In this document: positions 4,850 to 11,815 of the stretch, piece after piece | Position numbering within the stretch: the first letter of the stretch is position 1 | Layout of the letters: each line of letters starts with the position of its first letter | Assembly (NCBI GenBank): GCA_902789835.1 | Contig: CADAPN010000105.1 | Span: 1-11,815, forward strand | DNA: 11,815 nucleotides | Source: Oscillospiraceae bacterium | GTDB taxonomy: Bacteria; Bacillota_A; Clostridia; Oscillospirales; Oscillospiraceae | Reading direction: 5' to 3' | Program-made: the position numbers and the translations under genes | The notes under the pieces: model-generated | Told to the model about the DNA's origin: nothing | The model's input: only the letters and a program-made list of their open reading frames with translations | The model's database searches: none

Positions 4850-6328
4850 TTATTTCAGTTTCTCACACAGGGGCAGGAGTTCTTCCAGCCGGGCGACAAT
4901 GCGCTTCTGCTCCGCGAGGGGTGGGAGGGGAACAAGGTAGTTTTTCAAGATTTCAAACGGCGGGATATTCTTTATTGCAGAACCCTTGCTATTCGCACGT
5001 GCGCTCTGCTTTAAAACGACATCAAAGAAGGTTAAAAAATATGGGATAAACATTGGTGCAAAAATCTGCATACGCATGAGCGCTTGGTTGATAATGCCCT
5101 GCTCAATGCACTCTGGTAGCACGTATGTTTCACCGATCGTTCCTGCGCAGCTTACGATTACATCTCCGGGGTGAACCTCAAAGCCCGACATTTTCGATTC
5201 AAAATAGTCCCGACGGATGTAGTATTCACCCAGCGAAGCATCTTTTTGAATAGCGTTTTTCTGCTCATATACTTTTACTGAATTCGGACCTTTTGGCACA
5301 AACATGCTTTTTGTGAGGGCGCTGCCAAAGGGTCCCTTTTTGTAACTGCCAAGTTCTCCAAAACGAACCCATGTCCAATTGCTGGGGATGTCAAATGGCA
5401 TTTCATCGTCTGTTATCGGATCAAACGCTTTCTCAGCTTTAATCTTCCCTGCTTTGATGAGGGCCTGTTTTTCCTTCTGGATCTGCTGATACAGTTCTTC
5501 GCCGGTGCCTTCTTCGGGGCGCTGTTCGACCAGTTTTCCCTGGATGGCCATCTGGAGGATGGACTTCTGCATATCGCCGGGGAAACGTTTGTTGAAGTCC
5601 TCCAGGCGGGTCCAGGCCTTTTCATAGCGATCAATCAAGGGCAGGAGTTCTTCGATTTTGGCGACGATGCGCTTCTGCTCGGCGAGAGGTGGAAGCGGGC
5701 ATATTACCTTATGAATCGCCTCACTTGACAGCCCCTGAATGGCCACTCCACGTCCTCTTAGTCTCCCAGTGAACTTATAAAGGAAAAACACATAATAAAA
5801 GTACTCAATTGAAACAGCAGAATAAGGACGCAGCCTGTGTACATGATTCTGTATACATACTTCCTCATCATATCTCCAGATGGCAGATCTTCCACAGTCA
5901 CCACCTTCACATACTAGCAAATCACCCTTTCGGGCTGAGCAGCGTTCAATCTCCTGCTCCGTAAATGGCATCTCTTTTACCTTGGAAAAATCGAACTCAT
6001 TCCAATACAGGTTTGATGTTGTGATAAACCTGCGAAGTGTTCCTGCTGATGACCCTGACGCATTCTGTGCTTTCCCCGTATTGTGAAGGAATACCTCTCC
6101 TATATATACCCACTTCCAGGTTTCGGGGATGTCAAAGGGCAGCTCCTCCTCTGTAATCTCAGGCAGGGGTTTCTCCTTTTTAATCTTCCCTGCCTTGATC
6201 AGGGCCTGTTTTTCCTTCTGAATCTCCCGAAACAACTCTTCGGCAGTTCCCTCTTCCGGGCGCTGCTCCACGAGCTTCCCCTGGATGGCAAGCTGAAGAA
6301 TGCTGTTTTTCAGTTCCTGGGGCGTCAT
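4850..6328 (-). CDS. hsdS: Type I restriction-modification specificity subunit HsdS
   Basis: HsdS (492 residues) recognises the split DNA target for the type I complex, joining two HsdM and two HsdR subunits. It is a tandem of two similar halves. Each half begins with a repeat L-A-I-Q-G-K-L-V-E-Q-R-P-E-E-G-T (13-28; the second copy, L-Q-M-A-I..., at 258-275) and then I-Q-K-E-K-Q-A-L-I-K-A-G-K-I-K. A variable target-recognition domain follows (about 70-208 and 318-465). Each half ends in L-P-P-L-A-E-Q-K-R-I-V-A (212-223 and 468-479) followed by a coiled-coil-like helix (E-E-L-L-P-L). The start codon overlaps the hsdM stop by four bases (ATGA) and has GGGAGGGG seven bases upstream. The target-recognition domains are more AT-rich than hsdM, as is common when such domains are exchanged. 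Length and both halves are complete. The DNA target cannot be read from sequence alone. Confidence 0.96.
   Translation of the reverse strand: MTPQELKNSILQLAIQGKLVEQRPEEGTAEELFREIQKEKQALIKAGKIKKEKPLPEITEEELPFDIPETWKWVYIGEVFLHNTGKAQNASGSSAGTLRRFITTSNLYWNEFDFSKVKEMPFTEQEIERCSARKGDLLVCEGGDCGRSAIWRYDEEVCIQNHVHRLRPYSAVSIEYFYYVFFLYKFTGRLRGRGVAIQGLSSEAIHKVICPLPPLAEQKRIVAKIEELLPLIDRYEKAWTRLEDFNKRFPGDMQKSILQMAIQGKLVEQRPEEGTGEELYQQIQKEKQALIKAGKIKAEKAFDPITDDEMPFDIPSNWTWVRFGELGSYKKGPFGSALTKSMFVPKGPNSVKVYEQKNAIQKDASLGEYYIRRDYFESKMSGFEVHPGDVIVSCAGTIGETYVLPECIEQGIINQALMRMQIFAPMFIPYFLTFFDVVLKQSARANSKGSAIKNIPPFEILKNYLVPLPPLAEQKRIVARLEELLPLCEKLK
5372..5560 (-). repeat. Internal hsdS duplication, partner at 6113-6301
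   Basis: The DNA coding for residues 257-319 repeats that for residues 10-72 (6113-6301) in the same orientation, with roughly 80 percent identity by eye over its best 120 bases. It marks the two-half architecture. It is also a natural site for recombination that would swap or delete a target-recognition domain. Confidence 0.8.
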
Positions 6329-7800
6329 AGGGACACCCCTCCCAGCTTTTCGGTGATCTCGGCCAGGACCCGGTCGATCTCGGCGTTCAGGGAGGCACGC
6401 TCCTCCTGGTAGCGGTGGATCAGGTCCAGGGGATCGAGAATCTCTTCCTCCTCATGGGGGAAGCCGCACTGGTCCAGATTATAGCCCAGGTCCACGGAGA
6501 GCTCTTCGGCGGTGTAGCAGCGGGCCTTGTCAAAACCGTCGACATTCAGAGGCTTCCGGTCGTTCCACCATTCCGCCACGGGATCAAAATGTTCGAGCTT
6601 CATGGGTTTGGTCTTGGAAAAGTGCTTATAGCCCTCGGGCATGTCCAGACGGTAGAACCAGGTTTCCTTCGTAGGGCCGGTACGGTCGAAGAAGAGAATG
6701 TTCGTGGTGATGGAGGTATAGGGCGAGAAGACGCTGCCGGGCATGCGGACGACGGTATGGAGATTGAACTCCGAGAGGAGCTTCCTCTTGATGTTGAGCT
6801 TGGCATTGTCGGTGCCGAAGAGGAAGCCGTCCGGGAGAATCACCGCGGCGCGGCCGCCCTGCTTCAGGCGGTACATGATGACGGACATGAAGAGGTCGGC
6901 GGTCTCGGAGCTGGCCAGATCCGCCGGGAAGTGATTCTTAACCTCGGCCTTTTCGCTTCCGCCATAAGGGGGATTCATCAAAACCACGTCGAAGGCGTCG
7001 TCCTCGGTATAGTCCAGGACATCCTTGAGAAGCGAGTTGTCATGATAGACCCAGGGCACATCCACGCCGTGGAGCAGCATGTTGGTGATGCAGAGCATGT
7101 AGGGGAACTGCTTCTTCTCGATGCCGTAGATGGAACTGCCGAAGGCCTCGCGGTCGCCGGTGGTCTCGACGTTCTTCTCCAGCTCCTTGAGCCAGCTTGT
7201 GAGGAAGCCGCCGGTGCCACAGGCAAAGTCCGCCATGGTCTCGCCAATGCGTGGACGGATCATGCGGGCCATGAAATCGGTCACGGCGCGGGGCGTATAG
7301 AATTCACCGGCGGAGCCGGCACTCTGCAGCTCCTTGAGAATGGTCTCGTAGATCTCGCCGAAGGCATGGCTCTCCTCATAGTCGGAGAGGTCCAGCTCGT
7401 CGATGACGCTTATTACCTGGCGCAGCAGGACGCCGTCTTTCATATAGTTGTTGGCGTCGGAGAAGGTGGACTGGACAATCGCCTTGCGGATCGGCGTGGT
7501 GGCGTCCACCGGCAGATGCTTCAGGGTCGGGAACAGGGTGTTGTTCACAAAGTCCAGCAGGGCATCGCCGGTCAGGCCCTTCCCTGTCGGGTCATGGGCC
7601 CAGGTGCTCCAGCGGCAATGATCCGGGATGATGGAGACATAATCGTCCTCCTCAAATTCCCAGTCCTGCTCCTTGGCGTCATAGACCTTCAGAAAGAGGA
7701 GCCAGGCGATCTGCTCCAGGCGCTGGGCATCGCCGTTGATACCGGCGTCGTTGCGCATGATGTCGCGCAGCCGTTTTACAAATCCGGAAAGATTGGCCAT
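6325..7800 (-). CDS. hsdM: Type I restriction-modification N6-adenine methyltransferase HsdM
   Basis: HsdM (491 residues) transfers a methyl group from S-adenosylmethionine to adenine in the HsdS-defined target, protecting host DNA. The N-terminal helical HsdM domain spans about 5-135. The catalytic domain follows, with G-E-F-Y-T-P-R (165-171), the cofactor-binding motif D-F-A-C-G-T-G-G-F (191-199) and the amino-methyltransferase motif N-P-P-Y (276-279). All are intact and the length is normal. It starts six bases after the hsdR stop, with only a weak GAGG about 14 bases upstream, so translation is probably coupled to hsdR. Its stop overlaps the hsdS start. The gene is GC-rich, and its other strand carries long open frames that are only a by-product. 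Confidence 0.97.
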   Translation of the reverse strand: MANLSGFVKRLRDIMRNDAGINGDAQRLEQIAWLLFLKVYDAKEQDWEFEEDDYVSIIPDHCRWSTWAHDPTGKGLTGDALLDFVNNTLFPTLKHLPVDATTPIRKAIVQSTFSDANNYMKDGVLLRQVISVIDELDLSDYEESHAFGEIYETILKELQSAGSAGEFYTPRAVTDFMARMIRPRIGETMADFACGTGGFLTSWLKELEKNVETTGDREAFGSSIYGIEKKQFPYMLCITNMLLHGVDVPWVYHDNSLLKDVLDYTEDDAFDVVLMNPPYGGSEKAEVKNHFPADLASSETADLFMSVIMYRLKQGGRAAVILPDGFLFGTDNAKLNIKRKLLSEFNLHTVVRMPGSVFSPYTSITTNILFFDRTGPTKETWFYRLDMPEGYKHFSKTKPMKLEHFDPVAEWWNDRKPLNVDGFDKARCYTAEELSVDLGYNLDQCGFPHEEEEILDPLDLIHRYQEERASLNAEIDRVLAEITEKLGGVSL

Positions 7801-7806
7801 CGTACG

Positions 7807-10146
7807 TTATACCGCCTCATTCGAATAGATTGCGTCTTCCAGTTCCTGCACGGCTTTCAGGTAGCCGTCACGCCCGCCGAAGTAGGACGCGATCTTCGCG
7901 GGCTTGCCCATTTTCAGGAAGGGATCGAGCTTCAGGATCTCGGTCTTTTCGACTTCGTAGATGCCGTAGTTCATGTAGCGGTCCAGGAGCGCTTCCAGCA
8001 CCTCGCGGGCCGCTTCGCCGTACTTCGAGAAGAAGTCCCGCTTCTTCACATTGGCGGCGCGCTCGCGGCGGGTCAGGGGCTTGCGGTCAAAGGCGACATG
8101 GCAGATGAAGTCGAAATCGTCCACGTCCTCCATCCCCTGTTCCTTTTTTAGCGCGGCGAGGTCAATGCCGCGGTTCTGCAGCAGGGTGCGAATCTCTTCC
8201 TTTTTCTCGGTGGCCGACCAGCGGCGGATGAAGTTCTCGAGGGAAGCATACTCGCCCACCACGTTCTCGCGGGTGTAGTCGATGATGTTCTCTTTCTTCA
8301 GGAGCTTGCCGTCGGCGTCATAGATGGAAACCTCCTTCAGCAGCACCGTGACCGGGCAGCCCTCGGCGTTGACGTAGGGAATCTCCTTATGGCCGGGAGT
8401 CGGGTCCGGAGGTCCGGGCGGCGTATCGCCGTCATCACCGCCGGGCGTCGGCTTCGGCGGGTAATCCGGATCGATCTCGATGGGGCCGTCCCAGTCGGGG
8501 TCGGCAAAGAGGCGCGTCACGCCGCGGAAGTCCATGACGGTGAAGCTGAGCTTGCCCTCCTTCTCCCGCAGGCGGGTGCCGCGGCCGATGATCTGTTTGA
8601 ACTCGGTCATGGAGCCGATCATCTGGTCCAGGACGATGAGCTTGGTCATCTTGCAGTCGGTGCCAGTGGAGAGGAGCTTGGAGGTGGTGGCGACGACGGG
8701 GTATTTGGAAGAGACGGAGATGAAATAATCCAGCTTGCTCTTGCCGTAGTCGTCGGAGCCGGTGATGCGGACCACATAGTCCGGGTTCTGACGGACCATG
8801 TCGGCGTTGAGGTTCACCAGGGCTTGGCGCATGCGCTCGGCCGCGTCCTCGGTGGCGCAGAAGACGATGGTCTTGGCCATGCGGTCGGTGGCCTTCAGGT
8901 AGGCGGTAATCTCGGCGGCCACCTGGTTGATGCGGTCCTCGAGAATGATGTTGTAGTCATAGTCGCTGTTGTTATAAATGCGGTCGGGGATCAGGCGGCC
9001 GTAGATGTCGCACTGGTCCTTGCGGGGCCGCCAGCCGTCGCCGATGTCCATCTTGATGCCGATGACCTTGAAGGGGGCGAGGAAGCCGTCCTCGATGCCC
9101 TCCTTGAGGCTGTAGGTGTAGATGGGGTCGCCGAAGTAATTGATGTTGGAGATGTACTTCGTCTCCTTCGGGGTAGCGGTCATGCCGATCTGGGTCGCGG
9201 AGGAAAAATATTCCAGGATGCGGCGCCAGCGGCTGTCATCCTTGGCGGAGCCGCGGTGGCACTCGTCGACGATGATGAGGTCGAAGAAGTCGGGGTCGAA
9301 AAGCTCGCTGTAATGCTCCTGATCGTCGTCACCCACCAGCTGCTGATACAGGGCGAAGTAGACCTGATGGGAAGTGATGGTGGTGCGGTTGTCGCGGGCG
9401 TAGTTGATCTTATGAATGACCTTCTCCAGCGGGGCGAAGTCCTGGGAGATGGACTGATCCACCAGGTTGTTGCGGTCGGCCAGGTAGAGGATCTTCTGCT
9501 TCATGCCGCTCATAAGAAGGCGGTAGACAATCTGAAAGGCGGTATAGGTTTTGCCGGTTCCGGTGGCCATGACGAGGAGGATGCGCCGCTCCCCTTTCGC
9601 AATGCGGTCGAGGGTGCGGTTGATGGCAATGCGCTGGTAATAGCGGGGCGGGTAGCTCTTCTGGCTGGAGTAATAAGGCTGACGGAGGACGGCCTCCTCT
9701 TCGGGGGTGAAGCCGGACTCCCGCTTATAGCGGGCAACGAGCTCGTCATAGGTAGGGAATGTGTCGAGGGGGATTTCCCGCTCGAGCCCGGTGAGGAAGT
9801 CATGCTCGGCAAAGCCGTCGCCGTTGGAGCTGTAAGCGAAGGGCAGATCCAGCATCACGGCATAGGTCATGGCCTGCTGCAGGCCGAAGGAGACGCTGTG
9901 GCTGTTGTCCTTGGCCTCCACGACGGCGATGGGGTTGTTGGCGCAGAGGTAGAGCAGATAATCCGCCTTCTTCGGGTTGCCGCGGACGGCGATGTTGCCA
10001 CGGAGGTTCACCTTGCCGTCGGTGACCTTGACGGCGGTCTCCATGGTGATGCGGTCCTTCCAGCCGCGGGCCTGGATGGCGGGGGTGATGTAATTGAGCT
10101 TGATGTCCTCTTCGGTCATGAGGGCTTTATCGATGATCGGAGTCAT
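7807..10146 (-). CDS. hsdR: Type I restriction endonuclease motor subunit HsdR
   Basis: HsdR (779 residues from the chosen start) translocates DNA with ATP and cuts unmethylated DNA far from the target. In order it has an N-terminal PD-(D/E)xK nuclease with Asp62, Glu77 and Lys79 (V-V-E-A-K). Next is helicase motif I, A-T-G-T-G-K-T (194-200), then the DECH box (294-297), T-A-T (323-325) and Q-I-I-G-R-G-T-R (518-525). A proline- and glycine-rich linker (about 560-587) leads to a C-terminal helical domain that contacts the rest of the complex. This layout matches the EcoEI-type HsdR subfamily. The ATG at 10146 is preferred over an upstream in-frame TTG at 10167 because GGAGG sits eight bases before it. 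It is the first gene of an hsdR-hsdM-hsdS operon, all motifs are intact, and the system looks functional. Confidence 0.96.
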   Translation of the reverse strand: MTPIIDKALMTEEDIKLNYITPAIQARGWKDRITMETAVKVTDGKVNLRGNIAVRGNPKKADYLLYLCANNPIAVVEAKDNSHSVSFGLQQAMTYAVMLDLPFAYSSNGDGFAEHDFLTGLEREIPLDTFPTYDELVARYKRESGFTPEEEAVLRQPYYSSQKSYPPRYYQRIAINRTLDRIAKGERRILLVMATGTGKTYTAFQIVYRLLMSGMKQKILYLADRNNLVDQSISQDFAPLEKVIHKINYARDNRTTITSHQVYFALYQQLVGDDDQEHYSELFDPDFFDLIIVDECHRGSAKDDSRWRRILEYFSSATQIGMTATPKETKYISNINYFGDPIYTYSLKEGIEDGFLAPFKVIGIKMDIGDGWRPRKDQCDIYGRLIPDRIYNNSDYDYNIILEDRINQVAAEITAYLKATDRMAKTIVFCATEDAAERMRQALVNLNADMVRQNPDYVVRITGSDDYGKSKLDYFISVSSKYPVVATTSKLLSTGTDCKMTKLIVLDQMIGSMTEFKQIIGRGTRLREKEGKLSFTVMDFRGVTRLFADPDWDGPIEIDPDYPPKPTPGGDDGDTPPGPPDPTPGHKEIPYVNAEGCPVTVLLKEVSIYDADGKLLKKENIIDYTRENVVGEYASLENFIRRWSATEKKEEIRTLLQNRGIDLAALKKEQGMEDVDDFDFICHVAFDRKPLTRRERAANVKKRDFFSKYGEAAREVLEALLDRYMNYGIYEVEKTEILKLDPFLKMGKPAKIASYFGGRDGYLKAVQELEDAIYSNEAV

Positions 10147-10162
10147 GAGCTTGGCCTCCAAG

Positions 10163-10190
10163 TTCAATGTTCAATGTGCAATGTTCAGTT
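10163..10190. repeat. 7-bp tandem repeat (TTCAATG, four copies)
   Basis: TTCAATG, TTCAATG, TGCAATG and TTCAGTT follow one another without gaps, just upstream of the hsdR ribosome binding site. The first two copies are perfect. Similar short attgaac-type arrays are a recurring low-complexity element in anaerobe genomes, as I recall, but no function is assigned. Confidence 0.75.
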
Positions 10191-10191
10191 C

Positions 10192-10220
10192 ATTTTAACA
10201 CAGCAGGGAAACCAATACAA
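10192..10220 (-). promoter_or_regulatory. Possible hsdR promoter
   Basis: On the minus strand TTGTAT (10220-10215), a 17-base spacer and TAAAAT (10197-10192) lie about 46 bases before the hsdR ATG. The -35 box is weak, so this is tentative. The 7-bp repeat would fall in the transcribed leader. Confidence 0.4.
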
Positions 10221-10256
10221 GACAATAGCGGCGACAATAGCGGCGACAAAAGCGAC
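10221..10256. repeat. 12-bp tandem repeat (GACAATAGCGGC, three copies)
   Basis: Two perfect copies (10221-10232, 10233-10244) and one diverged copy (10245-10256) lie next to the possible hsdR -35 box. Changes in copy number here could alter upstream promoter context. Confidence 0.8.
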
Positions 10257-10394
10257 GGCCCGGGCAGCGGGTGAGGCTGTACCGGCCGGAGACAATGCTT
10301 CGTATTCAATGTGAAAAGTGCAAAGTGGAATTAGGGGTGTGGAGTGTGTCAAGGCATGCGATACGCCCGCTCGGACACCGTATCGATTCCCCAA

Positions 10395-10423
10395 TTGTAT
10401 TTTATGGATGATTCTGATATACT
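10395..10423 (+). promoter_or_regulatory. Promoter of the CobW-type GTPase gene
   Basis: TTGTAT (10395-10400), a 17-base spacer and TATACT (10418-10423) with an extended TGA just before the -10 lie about 68 bases upstream of the ATG. The extended -10 compensates for a weak -35. Confidence 0.55.
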
Positions 10424-10490
10424 TCTGGCATCATAAAGCTTTGTCTATCATAATCTTAATTGCGGGGATCAGTGAGAAGGAGACAGAATC

Positions 10491-11514
10491 ATGAGAAAAT
10501 TTGTCGTGTTCAGCGGCTTTCTCGGTTCCGGAAAGACCACGACCATGATGGCCCTGACCCGCTACTACACCGCGCACCATGGCAAGGCCGCCATGATCTC
10601 CAATGATCTGGGCGAGGGTGTGACGCTGGCCGACGACAGGCTTGCAAGACTCAGCGGCGTAAACGCGTCCCAGATTACGGACGAATGCATCTGCTTCTGT
10701 CATGATGTGCTGACCGACCGGCTGAACGCGTACTTTGACGACGGCTGCGATCTTGTGCTCTCGGATATTCCGGGCTTTGGTGTGGGCGCGCTGGAGCATG
10801 TCTATCACGGGCTGCACAGCAAATACCCCGACGAGTTTGAACTTGGACCCTTTACGGTGCTCCTGGAACCGAGAAACGCGGCGCTCCTGAAAAGCGGGAA
10901 AAGCGGTGACATGGGTTATATTCTGCATGCCCAGCTCATGGAAGCGGATCTGATCGTGCTGAACAAATGCGACCTTCTGGAGGACTCGGAGCTGGAAGCG
11001 GACCGACGCTGGCTGGCCGAACGCTATCCCCAGGCCGAAGTCCTCACGATCAGCGCCGCAGCGGGACAGGGCCTCGAAGATCTCTCTCTGGCCCTGATGC
11101 GGGGCAGGGCATCCCTGCGGCATCCTGACATCAATTACGAAGTATTATCTGGAATACGCCGCCCAGGTCTGCTGCAACGACTTTGACGGTACGGCGTATC
11201 TTTCGGATCTCGCCCGCCGGGTGCAGGAAGCGCTGCGCGCGGGGGGATATGAAATTCCCCACATGAAGCTCCTAGGCTGGGAGCCGGAGGGTGATTTCGG
11301 CAAGGTGGATCTGCTCGGCGTGGATCGTCCGATCGAGGTCTTCCGTCCTTTTACGCGGCCCTGCACCGATATCGCCGTTGTTCTGAATGCCAACGCCGCC
11401 TGCCCGTCCGCCGTGCTGGATAAGGTGATCTGGGCCGCCGTGGAAAAGGCATCGCAGCTTTACCAGCTTGAGCTCAGCCTGTTTAAAAAGGAGTGCTTTA
11501 ATCTGGGAGAATAG
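10491..11514 (+). pseudogene. COG0523/CobW-type GTPase, split by a frameshift
   Basis: The first part shows a G3E-family P-loop GTPase. It has Walker A G-F-L-G-S-G-K-T (9-16), a Cys-rich E-C-I-C-F-C (65-70) where the family has its metal-binding C-x-C-C, switch-type D-I-P-G-F-G (92-97) and the guanine-specificity motif N-K-C-D (158-161). Family members move or insert metal ions, or serve cobalamin-linked enzymes; the substrate here is unknown. This frame runs to a stop at 11186, but from about 11143 the homologous reading continues in another frame (Y-Y-L-E-Y-A-A-Q-V-C-C) to 11514. One base is gained, or two are lost, near 11142. Joined, the product would be about 340 residues, normal for the family. 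AAGGAG seven bases before the ATG fixes the start. It is either a recent pseudogene or a sequence error; the N-terminal GTPase domain alone might still be made. Confidence 0.85.
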
Positions 11515-11568
11515 GGAAGCTTCTTCCGGCAGCGCCTTTTCGGCGTATTCCCTATAGATAATAATACA

Positions 11569-11636
11569 CGCAGTAGTCTCCGGGTTTCCCCGGGAACTAC
11601 CGCGTTTGTTTATTCTTCTCTTTTTCTTCTTCAGAT
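11569..11636. terminator. Convergent terminator between the GTPase and SdpI-family genes
   Basis: A 16-position stem (11569-11584 with 11589-11604, two mismatches and one G-U) closes a TTTC loop. A long T-rich tract follows (11605-11630) on the plus strand. On the minus side the flank is T-rich as well, so it may serve both converging genes. Confidence 0.8.
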
Positions 11637-11815
11637 TCCCTTCCGGTACAGGAGGTACGAGTACACCGTGGGGACCAGGATCATCACAAGCAGCGGGATC
11701 AGGAACGCCGGAAGACTCCAGCCGATGAAGCTCATGACGATGAAATACAGCCCGGCGATCACCCACAGGAACCCGGCCAGACGGTGCGTGCGGTTCCAGT
11801 TTTCCTCGCTGGCCA
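11631..11815 (-). CDS. SdpI-family membrane protein, C-terminal part
   Basis: The minus-strand frame enters from the right edge and stops at 11631, giving 60 residues. It begins A-S-E-E-N-W-N-R-T-H-R-L-A-G-F-L-W-V-I-A-G, the hallmark of the SdpI domain (the N-x-x-T-W-x-x-x-H-R-x-x-G type pattern). A hydrophobic segment follows (F-L-I-P-L-L-V-M-I-L-V-P), and the end is short and basic (Y-R-K-G-I). SdpI in Bacillus is a membrane immunity protein against the SdpC toxin, but many relatives are uncharacterised, some with an added DUF1648 domain. The 5' end lies outside the window, so total length and partners are unknown. Confidence 0.75.
   Translation of the reverse strand, partial: ASEENWNRTHRLAGFLWVIAGLYFIVMSFIGWSLPAFLIPLLVMILVPTVYSYLLYRKGI

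Larger units (their letters stand above)
10147..10490. other. Intergenic region between the hsd operon and the GTPase gene
   Basis: This 344-base gap holds the hsdR ribosome binding site (10155-10159), a 7-bp tandem repeat, a 12-bp tandem repeat, weak divergent promoters and the GTPase ribosome binding site. A 69-residue minus-strand frame (10185-10394) has a hydrophobic stretch, but it lacks a start signal and its hydrophobicity comes from the 12-bp repeat. I do not call it a gene. A TTCAATGTG-like segment recurs near 10307-10330. Confidence 0.6.

Noticed and set aside
6415..8151. 578-residue plus-strand open frame
   Set aside because: It is the antisense of hsdM and the end of hsdR in GC-rich DNA. 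Its composition is skewed to Gly, Val and Ala and shows no domain.
8389..10314. 641-residue plus-strand open frame
   Set aside because: It is antisense to hsdR and runs into the upstream tandem repeats. Codon bias in GC-rich DNA explains it.
10185..10394. Minus-strand 69-residue frame with a hydrophobic segment
   Set aside because: The hydrophobic run is encoded by the 12-bp tandem repeat and there is no ribosome binding site.

Overview
This window looks like an accessory, defence-rich stretch of a Bacillota genome, probably a gut-type Clostridia. The evidence is strong AGGAGG-type ribosome binding sites, TTGnnn-17-TATAAT promoters, many hairpin-plus-T-run terminators, a YaaC-family protein, a double-glycine-leader peptide and an SdpI-family protein. 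This placement is inference from gene families and signals, not from a search. Base composition is mosaic: the YaaC region is AT-rich, while hsdM and hsdR are clearly GC-rich.

Layout. Positions 1-343 hold the 3' ends of two unrelated genes on opposite strands, each with its own terminator but no 5' part, so this is a rearrangement scar. Positions 434-2148 (minus) form a two-gene operon: a long YaaC-family protein followed 20 bases later by a 134-residue protein built mostly from an eight-residue repeat, Y-T-G-P-G-G-G-L. Divergent from it, positions 2325-3365 (plus) encode a YhcG/DUF1016 PD-(D/E)xK nuclease-family protein. Both promoters can be read in the gap between them. Positions 3635-4341 hold a 42-residue peptide with a double-glycine leader and its own promoter. 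Directly against its 3' end lie a beheaded antitoxin and a YoeB/Txe-type toxin broken by a one-base frameshift. Positions 4401-4737 carry a lone HigA-like XRE regulator whose promoter spacer is filled by a 16-bp palindromic operator. It lies between two similar terminator-like sequences.

Positions 4850-10146 (minus) are a complete type I restriction-modification operon in the order hsdR, hsdM, hsdS. It encodes the motor nuclease, the N6-adenine methyltransferase and the two-domain specificity subunit, and hsdM and hsdS overlap by four bases. Positions 10491-11514 encode a COG0523/CobW-type GTPase split by a frameshift near 11142. It converges through a strong hairpin on the 3' end of an SdpI-family membrane protein that runs off the window.

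The type I system is the one complete and well understood defence module. The YhcG-family nuclease commonly occurs beside such systems, and the toxin-antitoxin debris fits an island with high turnover. The best candidate for something undescribed is the YaaC/octapeptide-repeat operon: two co-transcribed genes of unknown function inside a defence island, one a striking low-complexity Gly-Pro-Tyr protein. The second candidate is the orphan double-glycine peptide, which has no exporter or modifying enzyme nearby.
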